Assembly (NCBI GenBank): GCA_017403825.1
Contig: JAFRDO010000043.1
Location: 38,399-102,398, forward strand
Source of the DNA: Kiritimatiellia bacterium
Lineage (GTDB): Bacteria > Verrucomicrobiota > Kiritimatiellia > RFP12 > UBA1067
Reading direction: 5' to 3'
DNA length: 64,000 bases
Position 1 is the first letter of the stretch; the number at the start of each line of letters is the position of its first letter. The notes beneath the pieces are model-generated. The model saw only the letters and a program-made list of their open reading frames with translations. It made no database searches and was not told the DNA's origin. Both the position numbers and the translations under genes were made by a program. Positions 16,657-26,133 of this stretch are shown here, piece after piece.

Positions 16657-19600
16657 ATGAACGGTTCGTTGAAAGTTCGCTGGGGAGACAGGCTGGAGGC
16701 GATGGCCAACCGTCTGTTCGATGAATGGGATGCATCGCCGGAAAAAGACCCATTCTCCCGCATCTGCATCGTCGTAGGCGACATGGCTACGCGCAGTTGG
16801 CTGCAAAGGCACTTCCTGTTGCACCGCAAGGCCGGGACGCGACGCATCCTCGCAAACATCGACTTCAAGCCGCTCGCCGAGTTCGTGAACGACTGGCTGT
16901 CGGCCGAGACTCACGGACAGAACGGCACGCATCGCCGTCCTGCCGAGCATCCGTACTCGAAAGGCGTGCTCGCCTGGCGCATCAATGCCATACTGAAGGC
17001 GGAGGTCAAAAACCCGGACCTCGCCGTTCCGCAAAAGTACATCGCGCGGGCGAACAGCCGGGTGGCAGACCGGCGTCGCTTCGAACTCGCAACGCGTCTC
17101 GCCGAGCTTTTCGACGGTTACCTCGAAAACAGGTACCAAATGCTGGCCAACTGGGAGGCGGGGAAAATGCCTTCCGGCGAAGAACGCTGGCAGGCCGCGC
17201 TGTACCGCCTGCTGGTCCGCGAGACGCCGGACACCTACACGCGCGACTACGCGCACGCTTTGGCGGAGAACGCCGACCCGTCCGTCGCGTTCGGCAACGG
17301 CTTTCCTCGTTACGCGGCCATTCATGTGTTCGACGTAGCCGCCGCGCCCTGGCCACATCTGCTGATGCTGCAAAAGATCTCAAAGGCAATCCCTACGACA
17401 TTCTGGACCTTTAACCCGTCGCGTGCCTACTGGCTTGACGACCCCAACCTAAAAACGGCAAAGCGCGAGTCTGTCCGCAAGCTGCTCGAGGCGCTGCAGA
17501 AAGGCGAGACACCGCCAGAACCGAGGCTTGAAAACTCGTTCGAGACGCCCGACGCCCGGCTCCTTGGCGCACTGGCGGGCGGAACACGCGGCGTCCTTTC
17601 GGCCGAACTGGACCTCACGGAAGGAGACTGCGACTGGGTCGGAGACGAGAACGAGGAAACTTTCGCTGCGCTCGCCAGCATCGTCCCGGAGGTTCACGTG
17701 TGCCATTCGCCACGTCGCGAACTGGAGGCAGCCCGCGACGCTCTGCACAGGTTCTTCGACGAAACGCCGGACGCGCGTCCTTCCGACGCCATCGTCCTCT
17801 GTGCCGACTGGGGGACGTATTCGCCTCTTGTGGAATCGGTGTTCAACACCGGCGGCGAAGGCGGAATCCCATTCTCGCTGGACGGAGGAGTGCAGGAGGA
17901 GACGCCGATATCACATTCTCTCGGCGCTCTCTTCGATTTCCGCACGAACCGGTTCGAGGTGAACGCCGTGTTCGCGCTCCTGGGCGTCCCGGCGATCCGC
18001 GACCGCTTCGGCATCGACGCCGACGGACTCTCCGTGCTACGCGAAATGGTGCGCAATAACAACATACACTGGGGATACGACGATGCCGATGTGGACGCCA
18101 TGCTTGGCATCGAGAGCGCACACGAGACACACCCCTTCACCTGGCGCCGCGGACTGGATCGTTTCATCGCGGACGCACTGCTTGGCCAACGCGACAACGA
18201 GGACGAACTCGTCGACGTCGGGCGGCTCGGCAGGCTTCTGCCCTGCGGCCACGTTGAGGCCGAACGGGCGAGGCTCATTGGCGCACTGGCGAAGTTTGTC
18301 GACACGCTTGCGCAACTGCGGACGTTCCTGCAGGCGCCGCACTCTATCGAGGAATGGCGAGACGGTCTCCTGCATGCAGTTGACGACTTCTACCTTGACG
18401 TGGATTCAGTGAGCGACGAGCTTGCCGGGCTGCGCCACGCCATCGTCTCCGCCTCGAACGACGCGTTGATCGCCTGTTCGACGAGCAAATCCACAAGCCG
18501 CAGCGACCCTGTGCCGGGCGACGTGATGTGCGCAGCGATCCTCGAAGCCGTCAAGTCCGGCATGCGGCGCGTGTCGTCTGCGGGCGATGCGGTCCGTTTC
18601 GCTCCGTTGGGGAACGGCACCGCTGTGCCGGCGCGGTTCGTTTGGATATGCGGACTGAACGACGGCACGTTCCCGAGGACGGAACGGCGCGCGTCGTTCG
18701 ACCTTATCGGACGCCATCCGACGCTGTTCGACGTGACGCCTCGCGACAAGGACACCGGCGCGCTTTTGAAAGCGGCGCTCGGCGCGCGGGACCGCCTGTC
18801 GCTGAGCTACATCGGACGGGACATTCGTTCCAACGAAGAAGTGCCGGCGGCCGTGCCGTTGATCGACCTGATCGAGTGGTTCAAGGGGACGGGGCGGGAC
18901 GTCAAGACCTACCGTCACCCGCTTCAGGCCTACAGTCCGCGCTACTTTATGGAAGGAGAAAAACTGCCGCCGAGCTATTCCGCCGCGAACCACGATGCTG
19001 CCGTGGCGCTGCTGCGGGACTCGCCGGAGGACAATGACGATCTGTTTTCCGCAATCCCGTTCCCGTTGTCGGAGTCCGGCAAGACCGTCATCGATCTCAA
19101 TGACCTGGTGGCGTTCTATTCACGGCCCAACTACTTCCTTGCGTCAAGGAGGCTTGGCGTTCGTCTCTCAAAGCCAAAATACGACATTCTGGACGACGAC
19201 GATGCTCTCGAGACGTCAATCGACGGAAATTTCCAAGATGCCGTACTTCTCGGGAAGAAAGAGTTTGACGACCCGGCAATCTTTGCGGAATCCGAGCGAA
19301 TGGTTGAATCCGGCTACGCGGCCAACGCAGACCAGGCCAGCGCTGCGCTCAAGACCGTATTGTCCGACGAAGCAATAAAAGAATTCCAGTCTAAAACTAT
19401 AGAATTCGCAAAGACTTCAGAAGAACAGCGGAAGTTAGGCTGTCCAAACCATCCAGTTGCACAGGGAATAAGGGCGTTTGAGGCCGCGGAGCCGGTAAGA
19501 TTTGCCGTAGAATTGTCTGTCGAAAAGTACCAAAAGCCTACCGAGGTGGCCGTCGTAGGGAGCCAGCTTCCTACGGTCAAACTCGTCAACGGCAACGGGG

Positions 19601-19938
19601 ACCCGATTCAGTATTCGTTTGTCTACAAAGAAAAACTCTGGCCGTCCGACTGGTTTGCAATCTGGATCCGCCATCTGGTCCGTCAGACAACGGAGGGCGG
19701 TGAAGGTTGCGCGACTGCCGTCGTCTCCCCAGAATGGAAACATGTGAAGGTTCTCTGCCCTGTTCCTGCCGATGAGGCCGAGGAACGACTCGCCAAGATT
19801 GTGACGCTCGCCACAAAGCCAATGCCAGTGGACCTTGAAAAGGCCCGCGGAGTCGACGAACTCCCCGAAGAACTTGCGACTGCGGCTGACTACAGCGCTT
19901 TCCTCAAGTACAAGGGACAGAGGTCAAAGAAGAAATAG
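16657..19938 (+). CDS. recC: Exodeoxyribonuclease V gamma subunit (RecC), copy 1
   Basis: 1093 residues. RecC is an inactivated helicase that scans DNA for Chi and splits the strands inside RecBCD. The N-terminus has the RecC-type ICIVVGDMATRSWLQRHF segment. The middle contains PFSLDGGVQEETPISHSLGA and the C-half has FVWICGLNDGTFPR, both typical of RecC/Exo V gamma. The C-terminal part is the degenerate nuclease-like fold. The ATG is preceded by AAGAGGA. recB follows 10 bp after the stop, recD next, so the enzyme is encoded complete and in order C-B-D. Codon use in the last 150 codons is AT-richer than in the rest. Confidence 0.9.
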   Translation: MNGSLKVRWGDRLEAMANRLFDEWDASPEKDPFSRICIVVGDMATRSWLQRHFLLHRKAGTRRILANIDFKPLAEFVNDWLSAETHGQNGTHRRPAEHPYSKGVLAWRINAILKAEVKNPDLAVPQKYIARANSRVADRRRFELATRLAELFDGYLENRYQMLANWEAGKMPSGEERWQAALYRLLVRETPDTYTRDYAHALAENADPSVAFGNGFPRYAAIHVFDVAAAPWPHLLMLQKISKAIPTTFWTFNPSRAYWLDDPNLKTAKRESVRKLLEALQKGETPPEPRLENSFETPDARLLGALAGGTRGVLSAELDLTEGDCDWVGDENEETFAALASIVPEVHVCHSPRRELEAARDALHRFFDETPDARPSDAIVLCADWGTYSPLVESVFNTGGEGGIPFSLDGGVQEETPISHSLGALFDFRTNRFEVNAVFALLGVPAIRDRFGIDADGLSVLREMVRNNNIHWGYDDADVDAMLGIESAHETHPFTWRRGLDRFIADALLGQRDNEDELVDVGRLGRLLPCGHVEAERARLIGALAKFVDTLAQLRTFLQAPHSIEEWRDGLLHAVDDFYLDVDSVSDELAGLRHAIVSASNDALIACSTSKSTSRSDPVPGDVMCAAILEAVKSGMRRVSSAGDAVRFAPLGNGTAVPARFVWICGLNDGTFPRTERRASFDLIGRHPTLFDVTPRDKDTGALLKAALGARDRLSLSYIGRDIRSNEEVPAAVPLIDLIEWFKGTGRDVKTYRHPLQAYSPRYFMEGEKLPPSYSAANHDAAVALLRDSPEDNDDLFSAIPFPLSESGKTVIDLNDLVAFYSRPNYFLASRRLGVRLSKPKYDILDDDDALETSIDGNFQDAVLLGKKEFDDPAIFAESERMVESGYAANADQASAALKTVLSDEAIKEFQSKTIEFAKTSEEQRKLGCPNHPVAQGIRAFEAAEPVRFAVELSVEKYQKPTEVAVVGSQLPTVKLVNGNGDPIQYSFVYKEKLWPSDWFAIWIRHLVRQTTEGGEGCATAVVSPEWKHVKVLCPVPADEAEERLAKIVTLATKPMPVDLEKARGVDELPEELATAADYSAFLKYKGQRSKKK

Positions 19939-19948
19939 GAGTCTTGCC

Positions 19949-22900
19949 ATGTGCATGTGTTTCAACGAACAGATATTTGACCCATCGTTCCCGATGGATG
20001 GGCCGCATCTCGTCGCGGCGTCCGCCGGCACCGGAAAAACCTACAACATCCAGAACATCTACGCGCGTCTCGTCGCGGAAAAGGGATTTCGCACGTCCCA
20101 GATACAGGTAATGACCTTCACGGAAAAGGCCACGAAGGAACTGCGCGATCGCGTGCGCAAGGTCCTCGCCAACCTGTCCCTGCTGTTCGCAGGCCGCGAA
20201 GACGAGATCCTGGATGGCGACGGCAAGAAAGACGAACATGAGATCGAACGCCTCAACAAATTGCGCGACTGTGCGCGGGCAACGATCGGAGGCGAATCCG
20301 CAGACGCAGTCGCGCGGGCACAGATCGAGCTCGCGCTCATGGAATTCGACCAGGCGGCAATCACCACCATTCACGGATTCTGCCATCGTGCGCTCGTGCG
20401 CTTCGCGTTCGAGACAAACAGCGCGTTCAAGAGCGAGTTCGCGGACACGAAGGCGCAGGATCTCGCGCGACGCGTCCGCGACTGGTGGCGTTGCAAACGC
20501 CAGGCCATCCCCGACGCGGTGAAGGACGGCGTGGACATCGGAACGCTACAGGCATATGTGACGGCACTGTCTGGGAAGACCGGCTGGGCCTTGGACACTG
20601 GCGACGACGACGATCCAAGAACGTTCACCCTCGCCCGCGCAAAGGAAATAGTCGCGGCATACGAGGCGGACCGTCCGGCGCGCACCACGCAGACCTACGA
20701 CGACCTTCTGCGCAGTCTGCGGGACGCTTTGCTAGACAAGGAGAAAGGACCAGCGCTGGCCGCATGCCTGAGGGATGAGTTCAAGGCCGCGCTCGTCGAT
20801 GAATTCCAAGACACCGATCCCGTCCAGTACGACATCTTCCGCCTCGTGTTCCTCGACCCCGCCATACGTCCCGCCCCGACACTCTTTTTCGTGGGCGACC
20901 CAAAGCAGGCCATCTATTCGTTCCGCGGCGGCGACATCTACACCTACAAGAAAGCCGTAACCGATCCGGCGGTCAAGGCGAGCACCTTTCACTTGGACCA
21001 GAACTTCAGGTCGACGCCCCGCCTCATCGATGCAGTCAATGCATTGTTCATGGACAAGAAGAATGGCAATTCGTACGTCCGCACGTTCGGCGACGACGCA
21101 ATCGGTTATCCGAGCCCGCTGCGATCCTCCGACAAGGAACCACTGAAGTTGCCGGACGGAACGCCAGATCCGTCGCCATTCCGCATTGTCATGGCCAGAA
21201 AAGCAGGCGAGCGTTCTCAGGCCGTGATCGACACAGTCCTGACCGTCCTAGAAGAGCAGCGTGGAAGCGGCATTACGCCAAAGGACATTGCCATACTCAC
21301 GACATCAAACGACGCAGGGGCAGAATTTCGCAATGCGCTGCATGCAGTCAACGTGCCTGCCGTTCTGCAGAGAGCCGGCAATGTCTTTGCCGGGCAGATG
21401 GCGAACGATTTCCGCCAAGTGCTGATGGCGATGGCACAGGAGGGCGGGCGCGGACAGGTGCGCTCAGCCTTGCTGACAAGCTTATTCTCCCCCGACGAGG
21501 CCAAGCTTGAAGACGAGTCCTTCCTTGCAGACATGATAGGCTTCTTCAGCGAACTCAACCAAATCTGGCTCACGCGAGGGCTCAACGCCGCCCTGGCCGC
21601 GCTAGAGAACAACAAGGAATGCGACTTTCGGCGGAAACTGGCGGGGCGGCCGGACGGCGAACGCCTGCTGGCCGACCTGATGCAGATCATCGACCTTGCC
21701 GACGCAGCCGTGAAGGAGCTTGGCCCGGCACCGGAAACGCTTGTCGATTGGCTCACCGAGCGGATCAACCAGTCGGGCGATGATGACAGCGAAAAGAACG
21801 CCGAGGAGTATGCGCGGCAGCTGGAGAGCGAAAACGATGCGCTCAAGATAATGACGATCCATGTCGCAAAGGGCCTTGAATTCCAGATTGTGATCGTGCC
21901 GATGACAAAAGGCATGGACGTGGAACCTCCGTATTTCTACCATGACGCAAAAATGAATCTGCATGTTGCCGCAGATGACAAGGCGTGCGAAAAGGCAAAA
22001 TCGGAGCATGATGCCGAACGCATGCGCCTATTGTACGTCGCGCTTACTCGCGCTACAAAGCGGACAGTCCTTGTGACGACAGCGCCGGACCCTGATTCTC
22101 CGCTTGGCCGCCTGCTGGAAAATGCGCGACACAACGGCGCGGGAGAGAATTCTACGGGCTCACCGATCGCTTGGACGGAGTACGAGCCGCCGGAACCGCC
22201 CTTGCCGCCGCATGGGGGTTCGCCTTCCGGCATAAAGGCAGAAGACCTTTCGTCCGCAAAGGTCCCACGTCCATATTCCACCCTTCCCACGAAGGGAAGT
22301 TATTCTTCGCTCTCGCCGGGCGAACATGAGGTACGCGACGACGAGTTCGATTTCGATTCCACCGCCAGCGACAGCAAGAGCGAAAGCGCAGATGGCATCT
22401 TAGCCATGCCTGGCGGAACAAAAACCGGAACATGCTGGCATGACATTCTGGAGCGGCTGCCTTTTGACGCGGACGATGCAACGATCCTAACGGAAACGCG
22501 CCGGGCGTTGTCGGTCCATGGTCTGACCTCGTCAGCGAAAGATGCAGACAAAGACACTTCAGAAAACGACGCCAAGCTCGTCGCTGGAATGATCAAATCC
22601 ACCCTGGAATGTCCGCTCCACGCCCCCGACGGAACAACGTTCTCGCTGCGGGATATCGGCTGGCAAGATCGGTTTAGTGAATGGGAGTTCGACTTCTCCT
22701 CGGCTGCGTCCGCCTCCACTACGGCGGCAATTGCCGCAATTCTGCGCGAGGAATGGAGCGGCGACAAATCCAGGCAGGCTTTTCTGGACGCGCTCGAAGG
22801 ATGGAACCGCCACATTCCCAAAGGATTTCTCAAAGGGTTTCTTGATCTTGTTTTCAGGAAGAACGGCTACCACTACGTCGTAGACTGGAAGTCTAACAGC

Positions 22901-23176
22901 CTCACACGCCAAATTGCCGACTTCACTGAGACTGGCATTACGGCAGAAATGGCGACAGCCGGGTATTTCTTCCAGTACTTGCTGTATTCGGCGGTGCTCC
23001 ATCGGTTCCTGAAGGAGACTATGGGGGCGGATTATTCGTGGGAGCGGAATTTCGGCGGCGTTAGGTACTACTTTCTGCGCGGGATTCCGTCCAACGGCGA
23101 GAAGTCCGTCTTCTCGGACCGTCCGAGCGAGACGTTGCTGGACAAACTTTGCGCCGCATTGGGACTGGAGGGCTGA
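19949..23176 (+). CDS. recB: Exodeoxyribonuclease V beta subunit (RecB), copy 1
   Basis: 1075 residues. UvrD-like helicase plus nuclease. Walker A AASAGTGKTYNIQ (about 25), TFTEKATKELRDR, Walker B with LVDEFQDTDPVQYDIFR, GDPKQAIYSFRGGD, and motif IV-VI including TIHVAKGLEFQ and YVALTRATKR. The C-terminal nuclease domain has GTCWHDILERLP, then YHYVVDWKSN (Asp and Lys of the PD-(D/E)XK site) and QYLLYS. The start at 19949 uses AGGAGT; the longer in-frame extension overlaps the end of recC with no ribosome site. Somewhat shorter than E. coli RecB (1180). Confidence 0.93.
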   Translation: MCMCFNEQIFDPSFPMDGPHLVAASAGTGKTYNIQNIYARLVAEKGFRTSQIQVMTFTEKATKELRDRVRKVLANLSLLFAGREDEILDGDGKKDEHEIERLNKLRDCARATIGGESADAVARAQIELALMEFDQAAITTIHGFCHRALVRFAFETNSAFKSEFADTKAQDLARRVRDWWRCKRQAIPDAVKDGVDIGTLQAYVTALSGKTGWALDTGDDDDPRTFTLARAKEIVAAYEADRPARTTQTYDDLLRSLRDALLDKEKGPALAACLRDEFKAALVDEFQDTDPVQYDIFRLVFLDPAIRPAPTLFFVGDPKQAIYSFRGGDIYTYKKAVTDPAVKASTFHLDQNFRSTPRLIDAVNALFMDKKNGNSYVRTFGDDAIGYPSPLRSSDKEPLKLPDGTPDPSPFRIVMARKAGERSQAVIDTVLTVLEEQRGSGITPKDIAILTTSNDAGAEFRNALHAVNVPAVLQRAGNVFAGQMANDFRQVLMAMAQEGGRGQVRSALLTSLFSPDEAKLEDESFLADMIGFFSELNQIWLTRGLNAALAALENNKECDFRRKLAGRPDGERLLADLMQIIDLADAAVKELGPAPETLVDWLTERINQSGDDDSEKNAEEYARQLESENDALKIMTIHVAKGLEFQIVIVPMTKGMDVEPPYFYHDAKMNLHVAADDKACEKAKSEHDAERMRLLYVALTRATKRTVLVTTAPDPDSPLGRLLENARHNGAGENSTGSPIAWTEYEPPEPPLPPHGGSPSGIKAEDLSSAKVPRPYSTLPTKGSYSSLSPGEHEVRDDEFDFDSTASDSKSESADGILAMPGGTKTGTCWHDILERLPFDADDATILTETRRALSVHGLTSSAKDADKDTSENDAKLVAGMIKSTLECPLHAPDGTTFSLRDIGWQDRFSEWEFDFSSAASASTTAAIAAILREEWSGDKSRQAFLDALEGWNRHIPKGFLKGFLDLVFRKNGYHYVVDWKSNSLTRQIADFTETGITAEMATAGYFFQYLLYSAVLHRFLKETMGADYSWERNFGGVRYYFLRGIPSNGEKSVFSDRPSETLLDKLCAALGLEG

Positions 23177-23180
23177 CGAA

Positions 23181-24734
23181 ATGAAGAACGCAGTACGCGA
23201 CTTTGTAAAAAGAATGTCCGGCGGAAACGAGGCCGTCGCCGAAATCTGCGCCTCGACAGTTGCCGATGTTGAAGAAGGCGACGTCTGCCGCCGTCTTAAC
23301 GAAGATGAGAGCAAGCTTCTTTCGGAAGCGCCGGAAGCCGTTCGCCAGGTTGACGAGCAAACGCCGATCGGAGACGTGAATGTGCCGTTCGTAATGTGCG
23401 AGGGCCTCCTTTATACGCGGCGGAACTGGCAATACGAACGTAACGTAGCCGAACGGATCGGACGAATGGCGAAAAGTGTTCGTAAAAGCAAAGTGACGCT
23501 GCCCGACGGCGAGTTCTATGCGCAGCTGCGCGACGAGCAGAGAGACGCGGTCTTGGCGATGTGCAAATCTCAGTTCTCAATCCTTACCGGCGGGCCCGGA
23601 ACCGGCAAGACGCACACGATCGCGCGTGCGGTGCGGTACTTTCAAGAGACTAGCCCAGACCTGAGGCTTGCCTTGGCTGCACCGACGGGCAAAGCGGCCG
23701 CTCGAATGACGGAGTCCATGACAAAAGCCGGCGTTCAGGCTGCGCCGGCAACGACCATTCATACGTTGCTGGGATCAAACTACGACCTGGTGAGTTTCCG
23801 ACATGACCGCAGCAATCCGCTGTCCGTCGATTGGCTGATCGTGGACGAGGCCAGCATGATCGGCCTGCCGCTCATGTCAAAGCTGCTTGACGCGCTGCCC
23901 GACGAATGCCGACTGACGCTGGTAGGAGACGTCGACCAGCTGGCGTCCGTGGAACGCGGACACGTGTTCGGCGACCTCTGCCGCATGCCGGGCGTGTCGA
24001 TCAGCAGACTCAGGGAGAGCACGCGCTTCCCGCCAGGCGGCGACATAGCACGCATCGCGGATGCGGTGAACGGAAACCGTCCGGACGAAGTGATGGAAAT
24101 TCTGGGGGCGGGGGAAGGCGTCGTTTCGTATTCCGACCTCTCCGGACGGGCTTCTACGGCGCCTGCGACTTGGCCGGGGTTCGTGGAGACGTGCCAAAAA
24201 GGATTTGCGGCGTTCGCCGCCTGCAAGGACGCAAAGTCTGCGCTTGAGAGATTGAACGATTTCCGTATCCTCTGCGCATTGCGCCAAGGCCCGTATGGAG
24301 TTGAGGATCTGAACGCGTTCATAAAGAAACTGATGGGGCGCAAATGCCCTGTGCCGATGATGATCACTCAGAACGACAATCTGCAGGGCGTCTCGAACGG
24401 AGACGTTGGGGTGGTGCTGCCAGACGATCCGCGAAGCCTGTACCTGTCAACGGAAGGCGTGACGCGATCCATACGGCTGGAGCTTCTGCCCGCCAGGGAA
24501 CTGGCGTTCGCGACGACGATCCACAAGGCGCAGGGATCGGAATTCGGCGACGTGGCGATTGTTCTGCCGCCCGGCGGCGACTCACCGATCCTGACGCGAG
24601 AGATCCTATACACGGGCATTACCCGAACGAAAGGAACAGTACGCATCTATGCAGGCGAGGCCTCCGTAACCGCTTGTTGCCGAAACGCGGTAGAGCGAGT
24701 CACCGGCCTGGTAAAGAGGAGAAAAGTAAAATGA
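23181..24734 (+). CDS. recD: Exodeoxyribonuclease V alpha subunit (RecD), copy 1
   Basis: 517 residues, 5'-to-3' helicase of superfamily 1B. Walker A LTGGPGTGKTHTIARA (about 137), AAPTGKAAARMTESM, TIHTLLG, Walker B LIVDEASMIGLPLMSKLL, LVGDVDQLASVERGHVFGD, and C-terminal motifs FATTIHKAQGSEFGDVAI and YTGITRTKGTV. The N-terminal domain is short (about 130 residues). It starts 4 bp after the recB stop, and its TGA overlaps the next gene's ATG (ATGA), linking the alcohol dehydrogenase to this operon. Confidence 0.93.
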   Translation: MKNAVRDFVKRMSGGNEAVAEICASTVADVEEGDVCRRLNEDESKLLSEAPEAVRQVDEQTPIGDVNVPFVMCEGLLYTRRNWQYERNVAERIGRMAKSVRKSKVTLPDGEFYAQLRDEQRDAVLAMCKSQFSILTGGPGTGKTHTIARAVRYFQETSPDLRLALAAPTGKAAARMTESMTKAGVQAAPATTIHTLLGSNYDLVSFRHDRSNPLSVDWLIVDEASMIGLPLMSKLLDALPDECRLTLVGDVDQLASVERGHVFGDLCRMPGVSISRLRESTRFPPGGDIARIADAVNGNRPDEVMEILGAGEGVVSYSDLSGRASTAPATWPGFVETCQKGFAAFAACKDAKSALERLNDFRILCALRQGPYGVEDLNAFIKKLMGRKCPVPMMITQNDNLQGVSNGDVGVVLPDDPRSLYLSTEGVTRSIRLELLPARELAFATTIHKAQGSEFGDVAIVLPPGGDSPILTREILYTGITRTKGTVRIYAGEASVTACCRNAVERVTGLVKRRKVK

Positions 24735-25930
24735 CAGATTTCGACTACTGGTCGCCGACCTACATTGCGTTCGGCAAGGACAAGGAATCGCGCACTGGCG
24801 AGCTCGTGCGGCGGTTTGGCGGACGCAAGGCTCTCATGATCTACGGCGGCGGAAGCGCCGTCAGGAGCGGACTCATCGGACGCGTCGAGGCGTCGCTCTC
24901 CAAGGCCGGCGTAGGTTTCATCAAGCTTGGCGGCGTCAAGCCCAACCCGCGCAGCTCGCTCGTCGAGGAAGGCGTGCGCCTCGCCCTGTCCGAAAAGGTT
25001 GACTTCATGCTCGCTGTCGGCGGCGGCAGCGTGATCGACACCGCAAAGGCGATTGCAATCGGCGCGGCCAACGGCGGTGAATGGCGCCGGTTCTACGTTG
25101 GCAAAGAAGTGAAGGTGCGCCCTGCGATTCCCGCCGCGCTGCCTGTAGGCGTCGTGCTCACGATAGCGGCCGCGGGGAGCGAAGGTTCGACGAACAGCAT
25201 CATAAACCTGGAGCCTGAGAATCTCAAGCGCGGAGCAGGCGGCGACATCCTGCGCCCGAAGTTCGCCGTCCTGAATCCGGAACTGACCATGAGCCTGCCT
25301 CCGTTCCAGACGGCGTGCGGCCTTGCGGACATGTTCGCGCATCTCTGCGAGCGATACTTCACGCCGACAGCCGACGTGACGCTCTCGGACAACCTCTGCG
25401 AGGCGGTTATGCGCACTGTCGTGGATGAGAGCGCAAAGATTATGGCCAACCCGACGGACTACCAGGCACGGGCGAACGTCATGTGGGCCGGCACGCTCGC
25501 GCACAACGACATCTGCGGCGCCGGACGCGTCCAGGACTGGGCCAGCCACGGCATCGAGCACGAGCTCTCGGCCCTCTACGACTGCGCCCACGGCGCCGGA
25601 CTTGCCGTCGTGATGCCGGCGTGGATGACATACGTGCACGACGCAAACGATGCTCGTTTCGCGCGTTTCGCCCGTAACGTCTTCGGCGTCGGCCAGGGCG
25701 AACCGGACGCCGCTGCCGCGCTCGCCGGCATCAGGGCGTTCCGACGTTGGCTCAAGTCGCTCGGGCTACCGCTGACGTTCGCGGAACTTGGCGCGAAGGA
25801 AGAGGATATCCCTACCCTTCTCAGGACGCTCAACCTGAGCGGCAACACGCTCGGCGGCTTCAAGCCGCTCGCAGAAAAGGACGTCGAGGCGATCTACCGC
25901 CTTTGCCTCAACAGCGACGGTCCATACTGA
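24731..25930 (+). CDS. Iron-dependent alcohol dehydrogenase (BDH/YqhD-like)
   Basis: 399 residues, group III alcohol dehydrogenase using NAD(P)H to interconvert aldehydes and alcohols. Nucleotide-binding motif VGGGSVIDTAKAIAIG (about 97). Metal ligands are visible as GLADMFAHL (Asp and His four apart), WASHGIEHELSA and CAHGAGLAV, the order seen in the butanol dehydrogenase/YqhD branch. The start ATG overlaps the recD stop by ATGA, so it is cotranscribed with recCBD although metabolically unrelated. The gene ends 203 bp before the convergent recD2. Confidence 0.92.
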   Translation: MTDFDYWSPTYIAFGKDKESRTGELVRRFGGRKALMIYGGGSAVRSGLIGRVEASLSKAGVGFIKLGGVKPNPRSSLVEEGVRLALSEKVDFMLAVGGGSVIDTAKAIAIGAANGGEWRRFYVGKEVKVRPAIPAALPVGVVLTIAAAGSEGSTNSIINLEPENLKRGAGGDILRPKFAVLNPELTMSLPPFQTACGLADMFAHLCERYFTPTADVTLSDNLCEAVMRTVVDESAKIMANPTDYQARANVMWAGTLAHNDICGAGRVQDWASHGIEHELSALYDCAHGAGLAVVMPAWMTYVHDANDARFARFARNVFGVGQGEPDAAAALAGIRAFRRWLKSLGLPLTFAELGAKEEDIPTLLRTLNLSGNTLGGFKPLAEKDVEAIYRLCLNSDGPY

Positions 25931-26133
25931 CAAACACCACCCCCCTCCGGCCGCTTTCCAAGGAGATACTTCTCCCCCCGGCGGATGATCCCGCCGACTA
26001 CTTTTATGACACACCTGGTGCCCTGCGTTGCCGGTTCTGCATGAGCCATTTAAGATCCATTTCGTGTTGATGGGGCTCTATATCCCACTCACCTATTAAC
26101 ACTCTTCACACTGATCCAATCTTACGGTCTAAA

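Noticed and set aside
24364..24646. Minus-strand frames over the end of recD
   Set aside because: They are shadows of the recD helicase motifs on the other strand.
25931..26133. Gene, terminator or Chi-like array between the two recBCD operons
   Set aside because: There is no open frame with a ribosome site; the one small stem (CGGCGG/CCGCCG near 25980) lacks a T-tract, and no repeated octamer was seen.
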